From Valencia hispanica (lineage: Eukaryota; Chordata; Actinopteri; Cyprinodontiformes; Valenciidae): a stretch of DNA of 64,000 nt. The notes below the pieces were generated by a model, which ran no database searches, was not told the origin of the DNA, and saw only the letters and a list, made by a program, of their open reading frames with translations. Within the stretch, counting starts at the first letter, position 1. Every line of letters starts with the position of its first letter. The stretch is from the NCBI GenBank assembly GCA_963556495.2, contig OY747710.1, positions 38,983,000 through 39,046,999 on the forward strand, given 5' to 3'. The translations under genes and the position numbers were made by a program. Below, one piece after another: positions 47,273-58,251 of this stretch.

Positions 47273-47639
47273 TAGTCCATCAGAGTTTAGTTTCAGTTTT
47301 TTTGTTGTTTTATTTTCCAGAACTATCTGTGACTGACCGTTCAGAACCCCAATCTTTGTTCCTCAAACAGCTCCAACTAGTGCCCTTCGCCAGAGATTTA
47401 CACACACGCCACAGTCGGATGAAAAAGAGCAACATGTCTTCGGCTATCTCCCTTTGCTGTGCTTCTGATACAGAGCATGTGCGACGCTGTCCTCCTGCCC
47501 AGTGAACAGGTCTCCAGCTGGGTTTAAAGACAGAGGCCGGATGGGTGGCCCTGCCACAGGAACTTGGAGGCGAGAGATGAAAGAGGGCAGGAACAAGACT
47601 AATTGTTCTCATTACAGAACAAATAAAAATCAATAGCTC
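47273..47639. other. Intron, nothing recognised
   Basis: Open frames on both strands at 47302-47633 show no domain. Confidence 0.45.
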
Positions 47640-48060
47640 TCAAAGCAAAGGCGAAGGCGCTGTGTGGATTGAAAGGCGCAGTAGTTATTGCATAGGAGGG
47701 GATTCTGTCGGAATTGCGAGCGGCGGGCGAGGCGCACCGGAACCGATCACATTTGAATGCTAATTCCGACGTAGGACAGTTAGATTAATAGATGTGGCGG
47801 TCCGGCGCTGGGCCTTCCCCACACACAAGCTGAGGGGGTGTTTGAGATTGAAGTTTTAAAAGCAATTAAATGGGAAAAAACATCATGGGGTCGGGGGGGG
47901 AAAGCAGAGATATTTCCCCAATTTTTTCAAATTAAAGCAGGAAATTTCATTACCAAGGGGAGCATATTTTACACAGGCAATTACAAGGTTAATACATCTT
48001 CGACACCCCTACTTGAAGTCCTCATATATTTGTTCAGGGATTTTGTTCTAGTATTTTAGT
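47640..48060. promoter_or_regulatory. Candidate conserved non-coding block
   Basis: Contains GGATTGAAAGGCGCAG, AGTTATTGCATAGG, GATCACATTTGAATGCTAAT, AGTTAGATTAATAGATG, AAGCAATTAAATGGG and GGCAATTACAAGG. GC-rich and AT-rich runs alternate without simple repeats. There is no protein-like frame. Confidence 0.42.
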
Positions 48061-48147
48061 TTAATTGGCTCAGGAGATGCAGGGTAGAAAGTATGTGGTG
48101 CATGCAGTAACACACACTAAACACTTCTGCACTTTCTATATATATAT

Positions 48148-48916
48148 TAGGGCTGTCAAACGATTAAGAATTTTAATCTAATTAATCACAGGGTAGCTGT
48201 AAATTAATCACTATTAATTAACATTCCAAAATATGACCGAAAAAGTAAAATTTTTGGTGTAAATAAAGGACGAAACCAAAAGCTGTTGCTCTCTTTTTTA
48301 AGGAAATACAGGAGAGATGCATGGAACTTTTGTTTTGAATTCCACAATCACCTTTACATGTGGAGCTTTTTACCCATTAATCTTTTAGCCAGTTTCTAAA
48401 GCAAACTAACATGGTTAACATTTTCTGAATGGAAAGCTGACAGTTTCTTATTCAATTTTGGACACCCTGAGCATCCTCTTCATGGGACTATACAACAACG
48501 GTGTCTTCGGTCAGAGGCTTCTTCAGTCCTGCTACAGGAGATAATTCCTCCCTACAGCCAACAGGATCTACAATAGCTCCTTGAAAAATTAAATAATATG
48601 AGCTACAACAACACTTAATTTCTCTCTGGGAGGAATTAAGTATTTTTTAATTGAAAATTTCTGACTAATAGAGGGATTATTTGTTTATCAACATCGAACC
48701 TGTACATTACTCCCTGGTTCCCACTGTTATTATTTGCAGTCATCAAACAGTTGTCATGCTGTTTACGTGACAAGCGAGCACTGAAAGCAGCGCAGGTTTA
48801 ATTGTGGGGAAACAGGGCAGGTCATTCTGTGAATGCGTTAATTGCGCAAAAAAAATTGATGGCATTAATTCCACAAATTAATCGACCCGCATTAATGCAT
48901 TAATTTTGACAGCCCT

Positions 48917-48917
<1 letters not shown>
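48148..48917. mobile_element. hAT-like MITE (TAGGGCTGTCAA type) with nested LINE fragment
   Basis: Left end TAGGGCTGTCAAACGATTAA and right end TTAATTTTGACAGCCCTA are inverted repeats of a widespread vertebrate hAT-type MITE with ATTAATC-rich subterminal sequence on both sides. Flanks are ATATATAT on the left and ACATATAT on the right, consistent with an 8-bp duplication but ambiguous inside a TA repeat. A LINE tail occupies 48455-48650. Confidence 0.78.
48455..48650 (+). mobile_element. LINE 3'-end fragment nested in the MITE
   Basis: Encodes degraded LDTLSILFMGLYNNGVFGQR then LLQSCYRR, a stop, and FLPTANRIYNSSLKN, the same C-terminal LINE ending as 44665-44884 (minus). CAACAACACTTAATTTCTCTC follows, shared (reverse complemented) with that fragment. 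Opposite orientation shows independent insertions. Confidence 0.6.

Positions 48918-48919
<2 letters not shown>

Positions 48920-48962
<43 letters not shown>
48920..48962. repeat. TA microsatellite
   Basis: Perfect TA tract of about 43 bp between the hAT MITE and the Tc1-type element; a shorter TA tract lies on the other side of the MITE (about 48137-48147). Confidence 0.93.
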
Positions 48963-48965
<3 letters not shown>

Positions 48966-50580
48966 TACCGTTCAAAAGTTTGGGGTCACCCAAACAATTT
49001 TGTGTTTTCCATGAAAAGTCACACTTATTCACCACCATACGTTGTGAAATGAATAGAAAATAGAGTCAAGACATTGACAAGGTTAGAAATAATGATTTGT
49101 ATTTGAAATAAGATTTTTTTTATATCAAACTTTGCTTTCGTCAAAGAATCCTCCATTTGCAGCAATTACAGCATTGCAGACCTTTGGCATTCTAGCTGTT
49201 AATTTGTTGAGGTAATCTGGAGAAATTGCACCCCACGCTTCTAGAAGCAGCTCCCACAATTTGGATTGGTTGGATGGGCACTTCTTGCGTACCATACGGT
49301 CAAGCTGCTCCCACAACAGCTCAATGGGGTTCAAATCTGGTGACTGCGCTGGCCACTCCATTACCGATAGAATACCAGCTGCCTGCTTCTTCTCTAAATA
49401 GTTCTTGCACAATTTGGAGGTGTGTTTTGGGTCATTGTCCTGTTGTAGGATGAAATTGGCTCCAATCAAGCGCTGTCCACTGGGTATGGCATGGCGTTGC
49501 AAAATGGAGTGATACCCTTTCTTATTCAGAATCCCTTTTACCCTGTACAAATCTCCCACCTTACCAGCACCAAAGCAACCCCAGACCATCACATTACCTC
49601 CACCATGCTTAACAGATGGCGTCAGGCATTCTTCCAGCATCTTTTCAGTTGTTCTGCGTCTCACAAACGTTCTTCTTTGTGATCCAAACACCTCAAACTT
49701 GGATTCATCCGTCCACAGCACTTTTTTCCAGTCTTCTTCTGTCCAATGTCTGTGTTCTTTTGCCCATCTTAATCTTTTTCTTTTATTGGCCAGTCTCAGA
49801 TATGGCTTTTTCTTTGCCACTCTGCCCTGAAGCCCAGAATCCCGCAGCCGCCTCTTCACTGTAGATGTTGACACTGGTGTTTTGCGGGTACTATTTAATG
49901 AAGATGCCAGTTGGGGACCTGTGAGGGGTCTGTTTCTCAAACTAGAGACTCTAATGTACTTATCTTCTTGCTCAGTTGTGCAACGCGGCCTCCCACTTCT
50001 TTTTCTACTCTGGTTAGAGCCTGTTTGTGCTGTCCTCTGAAGGGAGTAGTACACACCGTTGTAGGAAATCTTCAATTTCTTAGCAATTTCTCGCATGGAA
50101 TAGCCTTCATTTCTAAGAACAAGAATAGACTGTCGAGTTTCAAATGAAAGTTCTCTTTTTCTGGCCATTTTGAGCGTTTAATTGACCCCACAAATGTGAT
50201 GCTCCAGAAACTCAATCTGCTCAAAGGAAGGTCAGTTTTGTAGCTTCTGTACCGAGCTAAACTGTTTTCAGATGTGTGAAAATGATTGCACAAGGGTTTT
50301 CTAATCATCAATTAGCCTTCTGAGCCAATGAGCAAACACATTGTACCATTAGAACACTGGAGCGATAGTTGCTGGAAATGGGCCTCTATACACCTATGTA
50401 GATATTGCACCAAAAACCAGACATTTGCAGCTAGAATAGTCATTTACCACATTAGCATTGTATAGAGTGTATTTCTTTAAAGTAAAGACTAGTTTAAAGT
50501 TATCTTCATTGAAAAGTACAGTGCTTTTCCTTCAAAAATAAGGACATTTCAATGTGACCCCAAACTTTTGAACGGTAGTG
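48963..50580 (-). mobile_element. Apparently complete Tc1/mariner element, DD38E (Intruder-like)
   Basis: 1618-bp element starting CACTACCGTTCAAAAGTTTG and ending in the reverse complement of the same sequence. The outer 27 bp match exactly by eye, after which the two ends diverge. TA lies on both sides (48961-48962 and 50581-50582), as expected. It carries one open transposase gene (49125-50168). The termini, the TA duplication and an uninterrupted gene indicate a young, possibly mobile copy. It inserted at the edge of a TA microsatellite. Confidence 0.93.
49125..50168 (-). CDS. Intact Tc1/mariner-superfamily transposase, DD38E type
   Basis: 347-codon open frame without stops or frameshifts, starting ATG at 50168. 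It is a cut-and-paste transposase acting on the element's own terminal repeats. Residues 1-50 form a paired-like helix-turn-helix (EIAKKLKISYNGVYYSL). SGRPRC at about 58-63 is the GRPR-like motif, followed by a second helix-turn-helix and basic residues (KKKPYLRLANKRKRLRW). The catalytic core has D154 in LWTDESKF, D244 in LQQDNDPKHT and E283 in SPDLNPIELLW. Thirty-eight residues lie between D244 and E283, against 34 in classical Tc1, because of extra residues around KKQAAGILSVM. DD38E is the signature described for Intruder elements. The protein has typical family length and ends GGFFDESKV. Activity is not shown. Confidence 0.93.
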   Translation of the reverse strand: MARKRELSFETRQSILVLRNEGYSMREIAKKLKISYNGVYYSLQRTAQTGSNQSRKRSGRPRCTTEQEDKYIRVSSLRNRPLTGPQLASSLNSTRKTPVSTSTVKRRLRDSGLQGRVAKKKPYLRLANKRKRLRWAKEHRHWTEEDWKKVLWTDESKFEVFGSQRRTFVRRRTTEKMLEECLTPSVKHGGGNVMVWGCFGAGKVGDLYRVKGILNKKGYHSILQRHAIPSGQRLIGANFILQQDNDPKHTSKLCKNYLEKKQAAGILSVMEWPAQSPDLNPIELLWEQLDRMVRKKCPSNQSKLWELLLEAWGAISPDYLNKLTARMPKVCNAVIAANGGFFDESKV

Positions 50581-50582
50581 TA

Positions 50583-51559
50583 TATCAGATCAACTTTAAT
50601 GGAAGCTATGTCACGCACTATCTTGACCTTTTTCAAAGCTTTTTATCCAACTCATATCAATCTTTGGAATCTGATGTCAAAATCGCTCTGAGAATAGTCA
50701 AATTTCCTAGAATTTACCCAAAACGTCCCCACATTCGCTTTCGAGAACCATCGTATGTCGGTCCTCGAAAGTCTTGCTGCTCACACACACTCTCCAACCA
50801 TTTCTGCATAAAGTTTCTGTGGCATATTGGCAGGTGAAAGTGTGTGTGTGTGTGTGTGTGTGGTTGTATCTCAAACCAGCTTCGGTCTGGCTTCTCTCTG
50901 TCAGATGACAGCATTATGTGCATGGGTTTCTGTGTGGGTCTGTGCATGCTTTACTGCTGCATGCATGTAGAACAGCTCTCACTCATGAGTTCTCTTTGAC
51001 ATGCCAATGCACAGTGAATAATAAGCAGTGCGAGTGGAGCATATGAGCTAATATCCACTTTTTGAATGCGCTTATGACATGTAATGCCATGAAACTCAAC
51101 ACAAACTAACTTTTAAGGTGTTCCAAGAGCTTAATGAGAGCCCACAGACTGTTCCTAATAAGTTTCTAATACCAAACTAGTTTCTCCTCGCAGATCATTT
51201 CATTGCCACCCTTCTCGGAGTTTCCTCCCTGTCAGGTTGTTTTCTTCTGATTTAGCCTGTCTTACATCCACAGAGACAGCACACTGTATGATAGAAATTC
51301 AACAGTGAGGCAAATTGGCAGAGCCACAGAGGGCGGATCGACAGCGAGAAGACAAGCTGGGAAGGAGGCGTAGAGCAGAGGAGGCAGTGTGAAAGATATA
51401 GAGAGCGCGAGATGGAGATGATGACGGAGAGAGAGGGAGAGCGAGGCTGTGTTGGTTTATATAACATCTCCGCGATGGTCTTTGGCATGCGTCAGGGGGC
51501 TGAGCCATCAATCACTCCATCTGTGTAAAATCACGAGGTGACTCCAATATTGCTAAATA
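50583..51559. other. Intron, nothing firmly recognised
   Basis: Contains a GT microsatellite at 50838-50861. A CT/GA-rich stretch lies at 51340-51450. No exon or transposon was recognised. Confidence 0.45.
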
Positions 51560-51800
51560 TTTATACTGTCACATACACACAGGCGTGCAGATGAAAAGAG
51601 CCATTCATTAGGGCCTTCTCAGGCCTGTCAGCCTGGAGATGGAGATTAGAGAAGCAACCTCCCACTGTGCCTGCCTCTCCTCTCACCGAGCTCCTCAGCC
51701 CCTATATATAGAGCCATCAGGACGATAAATATCTCCAGCATGCCTCTGTTTGGTAAATACCCAGTAAATATGGCAGAGAGGAATCGGAGACTCGGCTAAA
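51560..51800. promoter_or_regulatory. Candidate conserved non-coding block
   Basis: Contains GAGCCATTCATTAGGGCC, CAGGCCTGTCAGCCTGG, GGAGATTAGAGAAGC, CCTATATATAGAGCC, GACGATAAATATCTCC and CCCAGTAAATATGGC. Sequence is high-complexity with mixed GC and AT modules and no coding frame. The palindrome-like CCTATATATAGAG contains a TATA-like core. Confidence 0.4.
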
Positions 51801-52177
51801 CAGGCCGGTGTGTCTGCGAGTGTGTGTTGTGTACGAGTGTGAGTGTGAGTCACCCAGCGGACAACAACAGAGACCTGTCAATGTATGTTTTCTATAGAGG
51901 CAGTGAATGGATGGCCGAGCTTTGACTCGGCCATCAGGCAGGGATCAGCTGTGTTGGCCGTAATTAACAATGTAGGTTTTACTGCATATTCTCCTCATAA
52001 GCTTAATATACCCTGCTCTGCTGTGCTGTGGCCCTATGAATACTGCAGGACCAAGTATTTTCTCTGCTTTTTCTGTTGCAACGATAAATTCATTGCTTAC
52101 ATCGCGTTGTATTTGAACTGGTACAGTAAGCCGTCTGTTTGGTGGAGGGAGGGGGGAACCTTCAGTGATTAGCAAAA
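51801..52177. other. Intron, nothing recognised
   Basis: Contains GTGAGTGTGAGTCACCC near 51838 and a frame at 51885-52172 with no domain. Confidence 0.45.
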
Positions 52178-53595
52178 GTTTTCACAATCCTAGAACTTTT
52201 CCTCATTTTGTCCACATGATTTAGCATATTTCGTTGGGATTTTCTGAGGCAGACCGGCACAAATTAAGGCAAGGCACGCTTATTTCCATAGCACCATTCA
52301 TTCACAGGATAATTCACAAGAAAAAAAAACAACAGAGAAGGGGTAAGAAATACCGTACTCATCAAAAAGAAAAACAAAGCATCAAATAACTAAATATAAG
52401 AGACATAAAAGACAGAGATGTTCAAATGACTAAACACGTTGTAGAAAGTACAAAGTAGTGTACCATTGTGAAATGGATGCATGGTTTTTCTTTTTAACAC
52501 AGAATCTGATAAGTGCCGTGTATTTGTTGTGAACAGTCCATTATGCTGAAACCCCCAAATAAAATTGAGTGCGACCGATGTCCATGCAGAAGACGAGTTT
52601 TGATGTCTCAGCATAAATCCATCTGTTCTGTGAAGGCCTCAGAGGTTCCTTAGATAACAAACAGCATCGTAAAGACCGAGGGACGCAGCAGAAGTGTCAT
52701 TAAGAAAGGCTGTTGAGAAGTTTAAAGCAGGGTTTATTGAGATGAAGAAGCTTAGAGCACTGTTCAATCCACTCGTCTGAAAAAGCAAAGACTCAGTTTT
52801 CCGCCTGAACTGAGTGGCTGGAGGAAAGGAGAATATTAATCAAAAAAGCGGTCAAGAGGGTCTGCAGAAATCCACAGTTCAGGTGTGAGAATCTGAACTG
52901 GTGGTAAAACGGTTATTTCTGCACAAATAAATACAAATATATCAATTATGAAGAAGTGGTAAGAAGAAGGTTTTTGTTGAAGGAGAAGCCTAATGAAGTC
53001 TTGTTGGCAGTACCCCACAGCATTAAGGTGGTGGTGGCAGCATGATGCTGTGGGCTGCATTTTTTTCTTAACAGGGATGAATGAGGGAGCTGCATGAATC
53101 AGGTTAATTAAGGGTAATATTCATGGAAAGTCTGTGTTAGTCTTTAGGCTGCAGCATAGGTTCAGCTTTCATCAGGATAATGACCCTAAATGTTAAGCCA
53201 GAGGTATAATGGAAGGGTTAAGGTCAAAGCATATTCAAGTGTTTGAATGGCCCAGTCAAAGTCCACACCTAAATCCAATTGAGACTCTGTGTCAAGACTG
53301 TAAAATTGCTGATTATAGATGCAATTTGTTAAAGAAGAATAGGCAGCAATTTCAGTCTATAATGTCCAAAGCTGATAGAAGTATACCCCAAAAGACCTCA
53401 GCTGCACTTTCAGTAACAGATGGTTAGATAAAGTATTGACTCAGGGGAGCTTGATAAGTCTTTCAAAATGTTACTCGTAAAACGTGTTGAAAACAATTTA
53501 CCTTCTTTTCCACTCCCTATTAATGCAATATATTGTTTTGATAGATTACATTAAATCCCAATAAAATGCATTGGAGTTTGTGAAATCGTAAAAAA
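52178..53595 (+). mobile_element. Long decayed Tc1 family A copy
   Basis: Almost the whole family sequence can be followed. Pieces in order: AAAGTTTTCACAATCC near the left end; CTGTGAAGGCCTCAGAGGTT; AAGTTTAAAGCAGGGTTTAT; GGTGGTGGCAGCATGATGCT; TTTGAATGGCCCAGTCAAAG with CCTAAATCCAATTGAGACTC (the WPSQSPxLNPIE block); and CAATAAAATGCATTGGAG near the right end. The surviving frame 53209-53427 still shows EWPSQSPHLNPIETL, including the catalytic Glu. Stops and deletions elsewhere make it a pseudogene. A LINE-like piece is inserted at 52265-52437. Confidence 0.82.
52265..52437 (-). mobile_element. Possible L2-type LINE 3' tail nested in Tc1
   Basis: AAGGCAAGGCACGCTTATTTCCATAGCACCATTC resembles the reverse complement of an L2-type tail (tail form TATAAATAAACTTGCC). 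Tc1 sequence resumes at 52438 with GTTGTAGAAAGTACAAAGTA. No coding remains. Confidence 0.4.
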
Positions 53596-54399
53596 AAAAA
53601 TAGTAATGATTGTAGGCCTGTTACCTTTCCATGCAGAGGAATTGTTTGTATTCTCTGACCTGAAGCAGAAAATCCGTGTTGGCAAAATAAGACTGAAACT
53701 TATAGTTTAAAGGTTTATGAATGAACTTTTGCATTAAGCACCATGACTTCTTTGAGATTGCAGTAGTTTCACATAGTTTTGACCTGAAATGGATTTATAA
53801 ACCATGCAGATGACTTTTCCTTCACGCACTTCTTCGATCTACGAATAACATTTTTGTATCTTGAATGTAAATAAATCCGTATTTTAAATTTGTTGGTGCT
53901 GGTCTGAAAGGCGTACATTTTGTAACTTAAAAATGCCACAGAAAGGTGATTTTTGACACAATAAGTGCTTCAAAGTGCGTATTACTTAATCAGTCACTCA
54001 TTACGACCATTTACTTTTTCAATCAAATAAAGGTTGAGCGTTAGTCATCTTTAGTGACTGTTTTTGTGCTGTTTCCTGACATGATGTTGGGTAAATCGTT
54101 GCTTTGTTAACAGATCAAAAATATGAGTTCCGTTTTTTTGGTTTTTTTAATATCAAACTTAGGAACTCCCGCTTTAGGTAAGGAAAACATCCTTTTACCG
54201 ACTTCACGTCGGTAATTTCCGTCCTCCCTTTGTTTCTATCTCCAGACTTTCCTGCTGAAACATTACAAAGCATCTTGTCTCTTTCTTCACCTTCTTTGTT
54301 TATTTCCTTTCCCTCCCAATCCAGTGGAGACCCCTCTATCTCCATCACTTTCCTCCCAGTTTTAGGAGATCATGGAGCAGCTTATTGTGTCTCGATTAT
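53596..54399. other. Intron, nothing recognised
   Basis: AT-rich DNA with a poly-A run at 53590-53601 and a T-rich region near 54130. No supported feature. Confidence 0.5.
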
Positions 54400-54780
54400 T
54401 CATTTCATCCACCATGACGGACCTCGGATCGCCGAGTGGTCCGGGCCCTGGCAACAAAAATACATTATCTGCACACTGTAATTACCAAAAAGGGGGGGGG
54501 GGGATTTCATTTTGATTAGCCGAAAAGCTTTTATTCTCTAACTCACATCCATAATTAATCATTAAATCATGGGAGGGTTACTGAGAGGGATAGATGGGGA
54601 GCTGGGAGAAGGGGGGGGGGGGGGCGTGGTGAAAGGAGGATGGAGGGATGATGGAGGGAGGGAGAAAGAGAAGAGGCATGCAATTATCTGCAGAAGTTTG
54701 ACATCACCAGTAAATCCACAGAGCTGCCTGACGTTGCTAATTAAAGAAGCAATCAAAGGTCCACCTCCAGAGCTTTTTGA
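54400..54780. promoter_or_regulatory. Candidate conserved non-coding region
   Basis: Two modules flank G-rich tracts (54492-54504 and 54611-54624). The first has CATTATCTGCACACTGTAAT, TTTTGATTAGCCG and CATAATTAATCATTAAATC. The second (54680-54775) has GCAATTATCTGCAG, TTGACATCACC, TTGCTAATTAAAG and GCAATCAAAGGTCC. Homeodomain-type cores are dense. The reverse-strand and forward frames here are G/C-run artefacts. Confidence 0.42.
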
Positions 54781-55799
54781 GAGAAAGAAGAGCGAGAGGG
54801 GGGGTGGGGGGGAGGAAACGGGACAGAAACAAGATGAAGAATGTCTTCTGGGAAGAGTTAGAGAGGGAAAGGAGGAGGGATATGGGTGTTATAATCTTTG
54901 TTATTGTTTCATATGTCAACCGCCCCCCCTGGGCTCCAGGCTGAGGCTCGTACACATCTCCTCCTTCCCGTATTCTCCATTTTTGTTTTTTTTCTTCTTC
55001 TTCTCCTACTTCCTGCATTCTGGCCATCACACCGCGATCATCCCTGAACTTCATCTGGAGAGTGCAAATAGCTGTTGATTTGCAGCATCAGGGAAATAAC
55101 CGCTCTCCAACCCGAAAGTAATACATTAGTCATATCTGGTTAGTCCGTTTTAAACCTGAAATGATGCGTCTCGTGATGCTTTTCTAGGACACCTAATCAG
55201 TGATGTAACCTGCAGTCATCAGGTGTTTCAGGCCTTTCAGCATCAGACGCCCTCTATCTGGCAGCAGCAGCGCTCCGAGCTTGATCAGGCCCCCCCTCCC
55301 AGTGCGCGGCTGCGGCACCCTCCCACACGTTTGCTCTTTTCATCCACAGCCAGCCACGGAAATTTCAGCAGCCTGCGCATCGTGCGAGGTGATTCTTTTC
55401 TTACTTTGCCCTCGCGATTCAGGGTTGATCTCCGAGACAGAGATTTTCTTTTTTTTTTCTGGAAAGCTGCTGAATGCATAGACAAAACTCTACTGTCTAA
55501 TAAAGCCTTCATATTTCCTATCTGTCTGGTCCTCCAAGAGACGGTTAACACAGCTTGTTGGCACATGTTTTGGACTCTTATGTTCAATGTTCTTCCTCCC
55601 GCATCACAGATTGACTGAGAATGCAGACATTTTATTTCTAATTCACAAAAATGTTTAAATGTTCCAAAAACCTGGAAGTCTTGGAAGCAATCTAGTTTAA
55701 ATGTATAAATTAGATTAATAAAATCAATTGAACATCATTAAGAAGGAATTCAACTGGAAAAATGAAGCTGGAGATCAGTATAAAGGGGGTTTTAACACA
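54781..55799. other. Intron, nothing recognised
   Basis: G-rich and T-rich tracts; the frame 55223-55618 (131 codons) shows no domain or splice context. Confidence 0.45.
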
Positions 55800-56775
55800 G
55801 AAATGTAGGCCGACTGAAAAGTGTGCAAAGTTCATGCATTCAGAACGTGGTTGCGGCTCCTTTTGCATGGATCACTGCATCAATGCGGCGTGGCATGGAG
55901 GCGATCAGCCTGTGGTTCCGCTGAGGTGCATTTTAGGCCCAGTTTTCTTTGCAGTGGCCTTCAGGTCATCTGCCTTGTTCGCTCTGATGCCTCTCGTCTT
56001 CCTTTTGACAGTACTCCATGGATTCTCTGTTGGGTTCAGGTCAAGCCAAATCCGATGGAGTGAAATCATGGTCACTACAGCAAGTATCGGTGTGGGCCGG
56101 TACGGTTTCCAGCTGGAAAATGGAATCTGCATCTCCATAAAGCTTGTCAGCAGAGGGAAGCATGAAGTACTCCTGGTAGACAGCTGATCCTCACTTTCTG
56201 TTGACCTTGAGAGACTTGGATTCTGTGCCTCTTCACTCTGGCTCCAGGCTCTAAGACCTCGATGTCCAAATGCAAAATTTACCCTCATCTAAAAAGAGGA
56301 ATAGTCCCGGTAAGAAACTTCTGATCCTGTCTGTGGTTCAGGAGTGGTTGTAGACGAGGAATGTGACAGTTGTAGCCCAACTTCTCGATACATCTGTGTG
56401 TGTTGGCTGTCGAAGCTGTGACTCCAACTGCTGTCCACCCCTTGTGACTCTTCCCAAACTCTTAAAGGGTCCTTAAAGCCAGTTTTCTGACCTGTTTCTT
56501 ACCCTCCTTGTGGAGGGTATAAATAGCAGTCTGCTTGGACAACTGTTAAACCAGCAGTCTCCTCCATGATTGTAAAACAATATTTCTGCTAAAAATCCTT
56601 CTTTATTGCTTTATGTAATATTCCAATTTTCTAAGAAGTTGAATTTTTGGTTTTGGCTGTATGCCATAATCGTGAAAATTAGGAGAAATAAACACTTTAA
56701 ATGTATGAGTCTCTGTTATAACTGTAGAAGTTTCACTTTTTGAATGAAAATGTCCTGTATTGCACCTGTGATGCA
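55800..56775 (-). mobile_element. Decayed Tc1-type copy of a second family (family B)
   Basis: Reverse strand. AATGCGGCGTGGCATGGAGG is antisense to the MPRRI-like transposase end. GGATTCTCTGTTGGGTTCAGGTC is antisense to a decayed DLNPTENPW block. AAAGCTTGTCAGCAGAGGGA is antisense to the LPSAEKL-like segment. AGTTTCACTTTTTGAATGAA with CACCTG at the right resembles a terminal repeat. Stops break the gene throughout. Confidence 0.68.
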
Positions 56776-57658
56776 GGGTAACGGCCTCTATAAATTATAC
56801 AAATTTCAAATTTAGCCAAAATGTGCTTTTAGTCTTCAGGAATACAATAGCTAAAAATACAGTTTACTGTTTTTGTTTTCATTTTTAGTCACACTATAAT
56901 TCCCCTAATATTGGCGGGAGAGAGCTGTCTGAAAGATCAAAGGCAAATGTTCACTCAGGGTTGTTTTCTTCATTACATATATTTTTCTTCTTCACCTCTC
57001 CCCAGTCTCCTCTTCACCTCCCTTTTCCCTCTTCACCTGCCTCTGTCTCATTCTCTTTGTGTTTCCCTCCATCTCTCCGGGGGCAAAGACCTGGGGGACT
57101 GGAGCTAGATAGAGTTAGTGTGGACCAGATTACTCTCACTCCGGGTCATCCTCTGTCAGCAGAAAAAGAGCTGAGACCAGGACACTGACCTGCGTTACCT
57201 CCGACCAGTTACTCTCAGTGTGTGTGTGTGTGTTACTCACCTCTTGAGCCCTCTCTGCAGTATTTCATTGTCTGGAGAGGATTTGTTTTTGTTGTGTTTT
57301 GTCTGAATGACCCCTTTACCAGTAAATGTTTTCATAGTTATGGTGATAGACATGGATTTCATTTGAATTTTCGGGGTCTACTTGAACCATTCTTTTTCCA
57401 CAGTGGAATGATTGTCCACTCTTACAACTAGAATAATTTTAAAATCAAAAACAGGAAGAGTAAGTACTAATTTATCGTAAACTTTCTTATATCAACACAG
57501 CATTGAAACTGGACCTACAGGATACATGCATTCAGCTAAATGTGGCGCAGAATACTCCAAAATTTCGATAAATTGATCATGACTGTTCGCTGGTAGTTTC
57601 TCTTTGCCAGCATAAAAAGAAAGAACAGGACTGACCAAGATACAGAATGATTGGAAGG
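56776..57658. other. Intron, nothing recognised
   Basis: AT-rich DNA with a C/T-rich stretch at 56985-57080 and a short GT repeat at about 57218-57232. Confidence 0.5.
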
Positions 57659-58251
57659 TAGGGCTGGGCGATATGGAAAGAATTTATATCACGATAATAT
57701 TTTTCGTATCAGTCGATGTTGATATATATATCACAATATAAAACAAATTACTATTTTTGTCAGTATTTAATATTCTTCGATACTATATGAAGATATCAAA
57801 ACGTTAGTTTTGATTTTAAGATTTATTTTCAAAAGTTTCATCGGATATTTTGCGACTGTTTTGGAAAAATTAAAGGTGGTTAGGGCTGGAAGATATGGAT
57901 TTAAAAATAACATTTACAAAAAAATGTTAATGCCAAATTCAATTTCAGATATTAATCGATTTTTTTTGTGTCCCCCATTCTCTTTTTTAAAAGAAATTAC
58001 AAATGACAGAATTTTTTTTTTTTTAGCTAGCTTTAATTTCAATCATACCGTCTTGGAGTTGACCTGAATTCAAAGTCCAAATAAATACACATTGTAAAAC
58101 AAGGCCTTGGGCGGGCTGACATCACTTTGAACTACGGAAACCCAAGAGGTGCATTGACGTTTTTTTATTTTTTATTTTTTTCCCTAAAAGTTCAATCTCC
58201 ATAAATATAAAATTTGATAAATTGATCAAATTGATATATTGCCCAGCCCTA
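57659..58251. mobile_element. hAT-like MITE (TAGGGCTGGGCGATAT type)
   Basis: Left end TAGGGCTGGGCGATATGG and right end GATATATTGCCCAGCCCTA are inverted repeats of a common fish MITE. The AT-rich interior is full of ATATATC and ATCGAT words. A second left-end-like sequence, TAGGGCTGGAAGATATGG, lies inside at 57881, so the element may be composite. No clear target duplication was identified. Confidence 0.7.

Noticed and set aside
48920..48962. TA tract as a promoter TATA region or an origin
   Set aside because: Simple microsatellite flanked by transposon ends; no other promoter evidence.
49226..49864. Forward open frames across the DD38E transposase
   Set aside because: Shadows of the reverse-strand transposase gene.
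54569..55078. 169-codon forward open frame
   Set aside because: Runs through G-runs and T-runs, giving poly-Gly and poly-Phe; an artefact of simple sequence.
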